Below are positions 49,311 to 59,325 of a stretch of DNA of 64,000 nt, piece after piece. How positions within the stretch are numbered: the stretch's first letter is position 1; each line of letters opens with the position of its first letter. The translations under genes were made by a program, and so were the position numbers. The DNA is from Micromussa lordhowensis (lineage: Eukaryota; Cnidaria; Anthozoa; Scleractinia; Lobophylliidae). The DNA lies in contig OZ026608.1 of NCBI GenBank assembly GCA_964020085.1, positions 21,361,812 to 21,425,811 on the forward strand. Reading direction: 5' to 3'. A model generated the notes under the pieces. It saw only the letters and a list, made by a program, of their open reading frames with translations. It was not told the DNA's origin and did not search any database.

Positions 49311-51079
49311 AAGTTGGGACCAGGGGAAACTACTGCAAAAAGAAGGCAAAAAAAAACACCCTGGCGCCAATGCCATCATGTCCTAACTAAGATTTCCTTA
49401 AACTGCTAACCAAGCAGAACATTTTGCTGCAAACTGCGCCTCTTAAAGTGCCCGTTAAGCCGAGCTATGTCAAATTTGCCAAGGGGACCCCCAGCGCGCG
49501 TTTTCTGAAATTCTGCAAAGTTGGGACCAGGGGAAACTACTGCAAAAAGAAGGCCAGAAAAAACACCCTGGCGCCAATGCCATCATGTCCTAACTAGGAT
49601 TTCCTTGAAGTGCTGACCTAGCAGAACATTTTGCTGCAAACCGCGCCTCTTAAAGCGCCCGTGAAGCCGAGCTATGAAAAATTTGCCAAGGGGACCCCCA
49701 GCGCGCGTTTTCTGAAATTCTGCAAAGTTGGGACCAGGGGAAACTACTGCAAAAAGAAGGCCAGAAAAAACACCCTGGCGCCAATGTCATCATGTCCTAA
49801 CTAGGATTTCCTTCAAGTGCCAACCTAGCAGAACATTTTGCTGCAAACCGCGCCTCTTAAAGTGCCCGTGAAGCCGAGCTATGTCAAATTTGCCAAGGGG
49901 ACCCCCAGCGCGCGTTTTCTGAAATTCTGCAAAGTTGGGACCAGGGGAAACTACTGCAAAAAGAAGGCCAGAAAAAACACCCTGGCGCCAATGCCATCAT
50001 GTCCTAACTAGGATTTCCTTGAAGTGCCAACCTAGCAGAACATTTTGCTGCAAACCGCGCCTCTTAAAGTGCCCGTGAAGCCGAGCTATGTCAAATTTGC
50101 CAAGGGGACCGCCAGCGCGCGTTTTCTGAAATTCTGCAAAGTTGGGACCAGGGGAAACTACTGCAAAAAGAAGGCCAGAAAAAACACCCTGGCGCCAATG
50201 CCATCATGTCCTAACTCAAATTTCCTTAAAGTGCCAACCTAGCAGAACATTTTGCTGCAAACCGCGCCTCTTAAAGTGCCCGTGAAGCCGAGCTATGTCA
50301 AATTTGCCAAGGGGACCCCCAGCGCGCGTTTTCTGAAATTCTGCAAAGTTGGGACCAGGGGAAACTACTGCAAAAAGAAGGCAAAAAAAAACACCCTGGC
50401 GCCAATGCCATCATGTCCTAACTAAGATTTTCTTAAACTGCTAACCAAGCAGAACATTTTACTGCAAACTGCGCCTCTTAAAGTGCCCGTTAAGCCGAGC
50501 TATGTCAAATTTGCCAAGGGGACCCCCAGCGCGCGTTTTCTGAAATTCTGCAAAGTTGGGACCAGGGGAAACTACTGCAAAAAGAAGGCCAGAAAAAACA
50601 CCCTGGCGCCAATGCCATCATGTGCTAACTAAGATTTCCTTGAAGTGCCAACCTAGCAGAACATTTTGCTGCAAACCGCGCCTCTTAAAGTGCCCGTGAA
50701 GCCGAGCTATGAAAAATTTGCCAAGGGGACCCCCAGCGCGCGTTTTCTGAAATTCTGCAAAGTTGGGACCAGGGGAAACTACTGCAAAAAGAAGGCCAGA
50801 AAAAACACCCTGGCGCCAATGCCATCATGTCCTAACTAGAATTTCCTTAAAGTGCCAACCTAGCAGAACATTTTGCTGCAAACCGCGCTTCTTAAAGTGC
50901 CCGTGAAGCCGAGCTATGTCAAATTTGCCAAGGGGACCCCCAGCGCGCGTTTACTGAAATTCTGCAAAGTTGGGACCAGGGGAAACTACTGCAAAAAGAA
51001 GGCCAGAAAAAACACCCTGGCGCCAATGCCATCATGTCCTAACTAGGATTTCCTTGAAGTGCCAACCTAGCAGAACATT
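49010..51079 (+). repeat. 5-unit (1035-bp) tandem duplication
   Basis: Copies at 49010-50044 and 50045-51079; a third, older copy is at 44664-45698. Shared: CTAACTCAAATTTCC, GGCAAAAAAAAAC, AAACTGCTAACCAAGCAG with CAAACTGCG and CCCGTTAAGCC, and CTATGAAAAATTTGCC (45328, 49674, 50709). A diverged start of another copy lies at 51494-51910 (CTAACTCCAATTTCC and AAACTGCTAACC). Confidence 0.86.
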
Positions 51080-52199
51080 TTGCTGCAAACCGCGCCTCTT
51101 AAAGTGCCCGTGAAGCCGAGCTATGTCAAATTTGCCAAGGGGACCCCCAGCGCGCGTTTTCTGAAATTCTGCAAAGTTGGGACCAGGGGAAACTACATCA
51201 AAGAGAAGGCAAGAAAAAACACCCTGGCGCCAATGCCATCATGTCCTAACTAGGATTTCTTTAAAGTGCCTACCTAGCAGAACATTTTGCTGCAAACCGC
51301 GCCTCTTAAAGTGCCCGTGAAGCCGAGCTATGTCAAATTTGCCAAGGGGACCCCCAGCGCGCGTTTTCTGAAATTCTGCAAAGTTGGGACCAGGAGAAAC
51401 TACTGCAAAAAGAAGGCCAGAAAAAACACCCTGGCGCCAATGCCATCATGTCCTAACTAGGATTTCCTTGAAGCGCCAACCTAGCAGAACATTTTGCTGC
51501 AAACCGCGCCTCTTAAAGTGCCCGTGAAGCCGAGCTATGTCAAATTTGCCAAGGGGACCCCCAGTGCGCGTTTTCTGAAATTCTGCAAAGTTGGGACCAA
51601 GGGAAACTACTGCAAAAAGAAGGCCAGAAAAAACACCCTGGCGCCAATGCCATCATGTCCTAACTCCAATTTCCTTAAAGTGCCAACCTAGCAGAACATT
51701 TTGCTGCAAACCGCGCCTCTTAAAGTGCCCGTGAAGCCGAGCTATGTCAAATTTGCCAAGGGGACCCCCAGCGCGCGTTTTCTGAAATTCTGCAAAGTTG
51801 GGACCAGGGGAAACTACTGCAAAAAGAAGGCCAGAAAAAACACCCTGGCGCCAATGCCATCATGTCTTAACTAAGGTTTCCTTAAACTGCTAACCAAGCA
51901 GAACATTTTGCTGCAAACTGCGCCTCTTAAAGTGCCGGTGAAGCCGAGCTATGTCAAATTTGCCAAGGGGACCCCCAGCGCGCGTTTTCTGAAATTCTGC
52001 AAAGTTGGGACCAGGGGAAACTACTGCAAAAAGAAGGCCAGAAAAAACACCCTGGCGCCAATGCCATCATGTCCTAACTAGGATTTCCTTGAAGTGCCAA
52101 CCTGGCAGAACATTTTGCTGCAAACCGCGCCTCTTAAAGTGCCCGTGAAGCCGAGCTATGTCAAATTTGCCAAGGGGACCCCCAGCGCGCGTTTTCTGA
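51080..52199 (+). repeat. Ordinary units with one clustered variant
   Basis: Mostly canonical. The unit around 51061-51267 has AACTACATCAAAGAGAAGG in place of AACTACTGCAAAAAGAAGG, four changes within eight bases, not seen elsewhere in the window. Confidence 0.7.
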
Positions 52200-54358
52200 A
52201 ATTCTGCAAAGTTGGGACCAGGGGAAACTACTGCAAAAAGAAGGCCAGAAAAAACACCCTAACGCCAATGCCATCATGTCCTAACTAGAATTTCCTTGAA
52301 GTGCCAACCTAGCAGAACATTTTGCTGCAAACCGCGCCTCTTAAAGTGCCCGTGAAGCCGAGCTATGTCAAATTTGCCAAGGGGACCCCCAGCGCGCGTT
52401 TTCTGAAATTCTGCAAAGTTGGGACCAGGGGAAACTACTGCAAAAAGAAGGCCAGAAAAAACACCCTGGCGCCAATGCCATCATCTCCTAACTAGAATTT
52501 CCTTGAAGTGCCAACCTAGCAGAACATTTTGCTGCAAACCGCGCCTCTTAAAGTGCCCGTGAAGCCGAGCTATGTCAAATTTGCCAAGGGGACCCCCAGC
52601 GCGCGTTTTCTGAAATTCTGCAAAGTTGGGACCAGGGGAAACTACTGCAAAAAGAAGGCAAGAAAAAACACCCTGGCGCCAATGCCATCATGTCCTAACT
52701 AGGATTTCCTTAAAGTGCCTACCTAGCAGAACATTTTGCTGCAAACCGCGCCTCTTAAAGTGCCCGTGAAGCCGAGCTATGTCAAATTTGCCAAGGGGAC
52801 CCCCAGCGCGCGTTTTCTGAAATTCTGCAAAGTTGGGACCAGGGGAAACTACTGCAAAAAGAAGGCCAGAAAAAACACCCTGGCGCCAATGCCATCATGT
52901 CCTAACTAGAATTTCCTTGAAGTACCAACCTAGCAGAACATTTTGCTGCAAACCGCGCTTCTTAAAGTGCCCGTGAAGCCGAGCTATGTCAAATTTGCCA
53001 AGGGGACCCCCAGCGCGCGTTTTCTGAAATTCTGCAAAGTTGGGACCAGGGGAAACTACTGCAAAAAGAAGGCCAGAAAAAACACCCTGGCGCCAATGCC
53101 ATCATGTCCTAACTAGGATTTCCTTCAAGTGCCAACCTAGCAGAACATTTTGCTGCAAGCCGCGCCTCTTAAAGTGCCCGTGAAGCCGAGCTATGTCAAA
53201 TTTGCCAAGGGGACCCCGAGCGCGCGTTTTCTGAAATTCTGCAAAGTTGGGACCAGGGGAAACTACTGCAAAAAGAAGGCCAGAAAAAACACCCTGGCGC
53301 CAATGCAATCATGTCCTAACTAAGATTTCCTTAAAGTGCCAACCTGGCAGAACATTTTGCTGCAAACTGCGCCTCTTAAAGTGCCCGTGAAGCCGAGCTA
53401 TGTCAAATTTGCCAAGGGGACCCCCAGCGCGCGTTTTCTGAAATTCTGCAAAGTTGGGACCAGGGGAAACTACTGCAAAAAGAAGGCCAGAAAAAACACC
53501 CTGGCGCCAATGCCATCATGTCCTAACTAAGATTTCCTTAAAGTGCCAACCTGGCAAAACATTTTGCTGCAAACCGCGCCTCTTAAAGTGCCCGTGAAGC
53601 CGAGCTATGTCAAATTTGCCAAGGAGACCCCCAGCGCGCGTTTTCTGAAATTCTGCAAAGTTGGGACCAGGGGAAACTACTGCAAAAAGAAGGCCAGGAA
53701 AAACACCCTGGCGCCAATGCCATCATGTCCTAACTACAATTTCCTTAAAGTGCCAACCTAGCAGAACATTTTGCTGCAAACCGCGCCTCTTAAAGTGCCC
53801 GTGAAGCCGAGCTATGTCAAATTTGCCAAGGGGACCCCCAGCGCGCGTTTTCTGAAATTCTGCAAAATTGGGACTAGGGGAAACTACTGCAAAAAGAAGG
53901 CCAGAAAAAACACCCTGGCGCCAATGGCATCATGTCCTAACTAGGATTTCCTTGAAGTGCCAACCTAGCAGAACATTTTGCTGCAAACCGCGCCTCTTAA
54001 AGTGCCCGTGAAGCCGAGCTATGTCAAATTTTCCAAGGGGACCCCCAGCGCGCGTTTTCTGAAATTCTGCAAAGTTGGGACCAGGGGAAACTACTGCAAA
54101 AAGAAGGCCAGAAAAAACACCCTGGCGCCAATGCCATCATGTCCTAACTAGGATTTCCTTGAAGTGCCAACCTAGCAAAACATTTTGCTGCAAACCGCGC
54201 CTCTTAAAGTGCCCGTGAAGCCGAGCTATGTCAAATTTGCCAAGGGGACCCCCAGCGCGCGTTTTCTGAAATTCTGCAAAGTTGGGACCAGGGGAAACTA
54301 CTGCAAAAAGAAGGCCAGAAAAAACACCCTGGCGCCAATGCCATCATGTCGTAACTAG

Positions 54359-54565
54359 GATTTCCTTGAAGTGCCAACCTAGCAGAACATTTTGCTGCAA
54401 ACCGCGCCTCTTAAAGTGCCCGTGAAGCCGAGCTATGTCAAATTTGCCAAGGGGACCCCCAGCGCGCGTTTTCTGAAATTCTGCAAAGTTGGGACCAGGG
54501 GAAACTACTGCAAAAAGAAGGCCAGAAAAAACACCCTGGCGCCAATGCCATCATGTCCTAACTAG
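54359..54565 (+). repeat. Reference unit matching the consensus
   Basis: This copy agrees with the hand-derived consensus at every position and serves as a coordinate frame, starting at GATTTCC and ending at TAACTAG. Landmarks by unit position: CTAGCAG 21-27; CCGCGCC 44-50; GGGGACCCCC 93-102; GCGCGCG 104-110; an A-rich run 153-160; a second A-rich run about 166-173; GGCGCC 180-185; TAACTAG 201-207. Composition is 48 G, 56 C and 103 A+T. The stretch from about 51 to 165 is nearly invariant between copies. Most substitutions fall in a window that wraps the unit junction (about 198 to 30), especially the base or two after TAACTA, the base after TTTCCTT (G, A or C) and the A/G in GCAGAAC. In-frame plus-strand stops are TAG at 22-24 and 205-207; the minus-strand frame is stopped once, by TGA at 195-193. 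Confidence 0.95.
54508..54535 (-). other. Splice-acceptor-like motif on the minus strand (shown in the reference unit)
   Basis: Read on the minus strand, the two A-rich runs become a pyrimidine-rich tract of about 24 bases that ends TTCTTTTTGCAG, followed by TAG. This resembles a eukaryotic 3' splice site. It is present in nearly every unit, so the array holds some 300 of them. I see no matching strong donor in the unit; the nearest are weak GTGTTT and GTTGGC contexts. Function is not implied unless the array is transcribed on this strand. Confidence 0.35.
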
Positions 54566-55399
54566 AATTTCCTTGAAGTGCCAACCTAGCAGAACATTTT
54601 GCTGCAAACCGCGCCTCTTAAAGTGCCCGTGAAGCCGAGCTATGTCAAATTTGCCAAGGGGACCCCCAGCGCGCGTTTTCTGAAATTCTGCAAAGTTGGG
54701 ACCAGGGGAAACTACTGCAAAAAGAAGGCCAGAAAAAACACCCTGGCGCCAATGCCATCATGTCCTAACTAGAATTTCCTTGAAGTGCCAACCTAGCAGA
54801 ACATTTTGCTGCAAACCGCGCCTCTTAAAGTGCCCGTGAAGCCGAGCTATGTCAAATTTGCCAAGGGGACCCCCAGCGCGCGTTTTCTGAAATTCTGCAA
54901 AGTTGGGACCAGGGGAAACTACTGCAAAAAGAAGGCAAGAAAAAACACCCTGGCGCCAATGCCATCATGTCCTAACTAGAATTTCCTTAAAGTGCCTACC
55001 TAGCAGAACATTTTGCTGCAAACCGCGCCTCTTAAAGTGCCCGTGAAGCCGAGCTATGTCAAATTTGCCAAGGGGACCCCCAGCGCGCGTTTTCTGAAAT
55101 TCTGCAAAGTTGGGACCAGGGGAAACTACTGCAAAAAGAAGGCCAGAAAAAACACCCTGGCGCCAATGCCATCATGTCCTAACTAGAATTTCCTTGAAGT
55201 GCCAACCTAGCAGAACATTTTGCTGCAAACCGCGCTTCTTAAAGTGCCCGTGAAGCCGAGCTATGTCAAATTTGCCAAGGGGACCCCCAGCGCGCGTTTT
55301 CTGAAATTCTGCAAAGTTGGGACCAGGGGAAACTACTGCAAAAAGAAGGCCAGAAAAAACACCCTGGCGCCAATGCCATCATGTCCTAACTAGGATTTC

Positions 55400-56030
55400 C
55401 TTGAAGTGCCAACCTAGCAGAACATTTTGCTGCAAACCGCGCCTCTTAAAATGCCCGTGAAGCCGAGCTATGTCAAATTTGCCAAGGGGACCCCCAGCGC
55501 GCGTTTTCTGAAATTCTGCAAAGTTGGGACCAGGGGAAACTACTGCAAAAAGAAGGCCAGAAAAAACACCCTGGCGCCAATGCCATCATGTCCTAACTAG
55601 AATTTCCTTAAAGTGCCAACCTAGCAAAACATTTTGCTGCAAACCGCGCCTCTTAAAATGCCCGTGAAGCCGAGCTATGTCAAATTTGCCAAGGGGACCC
55701 CCAGCGCGCGTTTTCTGAAATTCTGCAAAGTTGGGACCAGGGGAAACTACTGCAAAAAGAAGGCCAGAAAAAACACCCTGGCGCCAATGCCATCATGTCC
55801 TAACTAGAATTTCCTTCAAGTGCCAACCTAGCAAAACATTTTGCTGCAAACCGCGCCTCTTAAAATGCCCGTGAAGCCGAGCTATGTCAAATTTGCCAAG
55901 GGGACCCCCAGCGCGCGTTTTCTGAAATTCTGCAAAGTTGGGACCAGGGGAAACTACTGCAAAAAGAAGGCCAGAAAAAACACCCTGGCGCCAATGCCAT
56001 CATGTCCTAACTAGGATTTCCTTCAAGTGC
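55400..56030 (+). repeat. Run of three units sharing AAAATGCCC
   Basis: Three consecutive units carry CTCTTAAAATGCCC (ATGCCC at 55451, 55658 and 55865) in place of CTCTTAAAGTGCCC. This is the pattern expected from stepwise copying of a single unit. Confidence 0.75.
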
Positions 56031-57690
56031 CAACCTAGCAGAACATTTTGCTGCAAGCCGCGCCTCTTAAAGTGCCCGTGAAGCCGAGCTATGTCAAATT
56101 TGCCAAGGGGACCCCCAGCGCGCGTTTTCTGAAATTCTGCAAAGTTGGGACCAGGGGAAACTACTGCAAAAAGAAGGCCAGAAAAAACACCCTAGCGCCA
56201 ATGCAATCATGTCCTAACTAGAATTTCCTTAAAGTGCCAACCTAGCAGAACATTTTGCTGCAAACTGCGCCTCTTAAAGTGCCGGTGAAGCCGAGCTATG
56301 TCAAATTTGCCAAGGGGACCCCCAGCGCGCGTTTTCTGAAATTCTGCAAAGTTGGGACCAGGGGAAACTACTGCAAAAAGAAGGCCAGAAAAAACACCCT
56401 GGCGTCAATGCCATCATGTCCTAACTAGAATTTCCTTAAAGTGCCAACCTAGCAGAACATTTTGCTGCAAACCGCGCCTCTTAAAGTGCCCGTGAAGCCG
56501 AGCTATGTCAAATTTGCCAAGGAGACCCCCAGCGCGCGTTTTCTGAAATTCTGCAAAGTTGGGACCAGGGGAAACTACTGCAAAAAGAAGGCCAGTAAAA
56601 ACACCCTGGCGCCAATGCCATCATGTCCTAACTAGGATTTCCTTGAAGTGCCAACCTAGCAAAACATTTTCCTGCAAACCGCGCCTCTTAAAATGCCCGT
56701 GAAGCCGAGCTATGTCAAATTTGCCAAGGGGACCCCCAGCGCGCGTTTTCTGAAATTCTGCAAAGTTGGGACCAGGGGAAACTACTGCAAAAAGAAGGCC
56801 AGAAAAAACACCCTGGCGCCAATGCCATCATGTCCTAACTAGGATTTCCTTGAAGTGCCTACCTAGCAGAACATTTTGCTGCAAGCCGCGCCTCTTAAAG
56901 TGCCCGTGAAGCCGAGCTATGTCAAATTTGCCAAGGGGACCCCCAGCGCGCGTTTTCTGAAATTCTGCAAAGTTGGGACCAGGGGAAACTACTGCAAAAA
57001 GAAGGCCAGAAAAAACACCCTGGCGCCAATGCAATCATGTCCTAACTAGGATTTCCTTAAAGTGCCAACCTAGCAGAACATTTTGCTGCAAACTGCGCCT
57101 CTTAAAGTGCCGGTGAAGCCGAGCTATGTCAAATTTGCCAAGGGGACCCCCAGCGCGCGTTTTCTGAAATTCTGCAAAGTTGGGACCAGGGGAAACTACT
57201 GCAAAAAGAAGGCCAGAAAAAACACCCTGGCGCCAATGCCATCATGTCCTAACTAAGATTTCCTTAAAGTGCCAACCTAGCAGAACATTTTGCTGCAAAC
57301 CGCGCCTCTTAAAGTGCCCGTGAAGCCGAGCTATGTCAAATTTGCCAAGGAGACCCCCAGCGCGCGTTTTCTGAAATTCTGCAAAGTTGGGACCAGGGGA
57401 AACTACTGCAAAAAGAAGGCCAGTAAAAACACCCTGGCGCCAATGCCATCATGTCCTAACTAGGATTTCCTTGAAGTGCCAACCTAGCAGAACATTTTGC
57501 TGCAAACCGCGCCTCTTAAAGTGCCCGTGAAGCCGAGCTATGTCAAATTTGCCAAGGGGACCCCCAGCGCGCGTTTTCTGAAATTCTGCAAAATTGGGAC
57601 TAGGGGAAACTACTGCAAAAAGAAGGCCAGAGAAAACACCCTGGCGCCAATGCCATCATGTCCTAACTAGAATTTCCTTGAAGTGCCAAC
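56030..57690 (+). repeat. 4-unit (828-bp) tandem duplication
   Basis: CTGCAAGCCGCG (56051/56879), ATGCAATCATG, CAAACTGCG with GTGCCGGTG, CCAAGGAGACC, and GGCCAGTAAAAAC (56590/57418) all recur at 828 bp. The CAAGCCGCG and ATGCAATC unit type also appears at about 53150 and again at 63712, close to the right edge. Confidence 0.86.
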
Positions 57691-59325
57691 CTAGCAGAAC
57701 ATTTTGCTGCAAACCGCGCCTCTTAAAGTGCCCGTGAAGCCGAGCTATGTCAAATTTGCCAAGGGGACCCCCAGCGCGCGTTTTCTGAAATTCTGCAAAG
57801 TTGGGACCAGGGGAAACTACTGCAAAAAGAAGGCCAGAAAAAACACCCTGGCGCCAATGCCATCATGTCCTAACTAAAATTTCCTTGAAGTTCCAACCTA
57901 GCAGAACATTTTGCTGCAAACCGCGCCTCTTAAAGTGCCCGTGAAGCCGAGCTATGTCAAATTTGCCAAGGGGACCCCCAGCGCGCGTTTTCTGAAATTC
58001 TGCAAAGTTGGGACCAGGGGAAACTACTGCAAAAAGAAGGCAAGAAAAAAAACCCTGGCGCCAATGCCATCATGTCCTAACTAAGATTTCCTTGAACTGC
58101 TAACCAAGCAGAACATTTTGCTGCAAACCGCGCCTCTTAAAGTGCCCGTTAAGCCGAGCTATGTCAAATTTGCCAAGGGGACCCGCAGCGCGCGTTTTCT
58201 GAAATTCTGCAAAGTTGGGACCAGGGGAAACTACTGCAAAAAGAAGGCCAGAAAAAACACCCTGGCGCCAATGCCATCATGTCCTAACTAGAATTTCCTT
58301 GAAGTGCCAACCTAGCAGAACATTTTGCTGCAAACCGCGCCTCTTAAAGTGCCCGTGAAGCCGAGCTATGTCAAATTTGCCAAGGGGACCCCCAGCGCGC
58401 GTTTTCTGAACTTCTGCAAAGTTGGGACCAGGGGAAACTACTGCAAAAAGAAGGCCAGAAAAAACACCCTGGCGCCAATGCCATCATGTTGTAACTACAA
58501 TTTCCTTGAAGTGCCAGCCTAGCAGAACATTTTGCTGCAAACCGCGCCTCTTAAAGTGCCCGTGAAGCCGAGCTATGTCAAATTTGCCAAGGGGACCCCC
58601 AGTGCGCGTTTTCTGAAATTCTGCAAAGTTGGGACCAAGGGAAACTACTGCAAAAAGAAGGCCAGAAAAAACACCCTGGCGCCAATGCCATCATGTCCTA
58701 ACTAGGATTTTCTTGAAGTGCCATCCTAGCAGAACATTTTGCTGCAAACCGCGCCTCTTAAAGTGCCCGTGAAGCCGAGCTATGTCAAATTTGCCAAGGG
58801 GACCCCCAGTGCGCGTTTTCTGAAATTCTGCAAAGTTGGGACCAAGGGAAACTACTGCAAAAAGAAGGCCAGAAAAAACACCCTGGCGCCAATGCCATCA
58901 TGTCCTAACTAGAATTTCCTTGAAGTGCCAACCTAGCAGAACATTTTGCTGCAAACCGCGCCTCTTAAAGTGCCCGTGAAGCCGAGCTATGTCAAATTTG
59001 CCAAAGGGACCCCCAGCGCGCGTTTTCTGAAATTCTGCAAAGTTGGGACCAGGGGAAACTACTGCAAAAAGAAGGCAAGAAAAAACACCCTGGCGCCAAT
59101 GCCATCATGTCCTAACTAGGATTTCCTTGAACTGCTAACCAAGCAGAACATTTTGCTGCAAACCGCGCCTCTTAAAGTGCCCGTTAAGCCGAGCTATGTC
59201 AAATTTGCCAAGGGGACCCCCAGCGCGCGTTTTCTGAAATTCTGCAAAGTTGGGACCAGGGGAAACTACTGCAAAAAAAAGGCCAGAAAAAACACCCTGG
59301 CGCCAATGCCATCATGTCCTAACTA
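57690..59325 (+). repeat. Mixed satellite units
   Basis: GGCAAG followed by GAACTGCTAACCAAGC and CCCGTTAAGCC occurs at about 58040-58150 and 59075-59190, a five-unit spacing. Two neighbouring units carry CCCAGTGCGCG with GACCAAGGG (58590-58640 and 58808-58850), as at 51560-51600. Confidence 0.72.

Larger units (their letters stand above)
52200..55560 (+). repeat. 11-unit (2277-bp) repeat
   Basis: GGCAAGAAAAAAC followed by GTGCCTACCTAGC and then a unit with CGCGCTTCTT occurs at about 52660-52960 and 54935-55240, 2277 bp apart. GTGCCTACC is also at 51268, seven units to the left. Units between about 53930 and 54970 are among the closest to consensus in the window. Confidence 0.75.
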
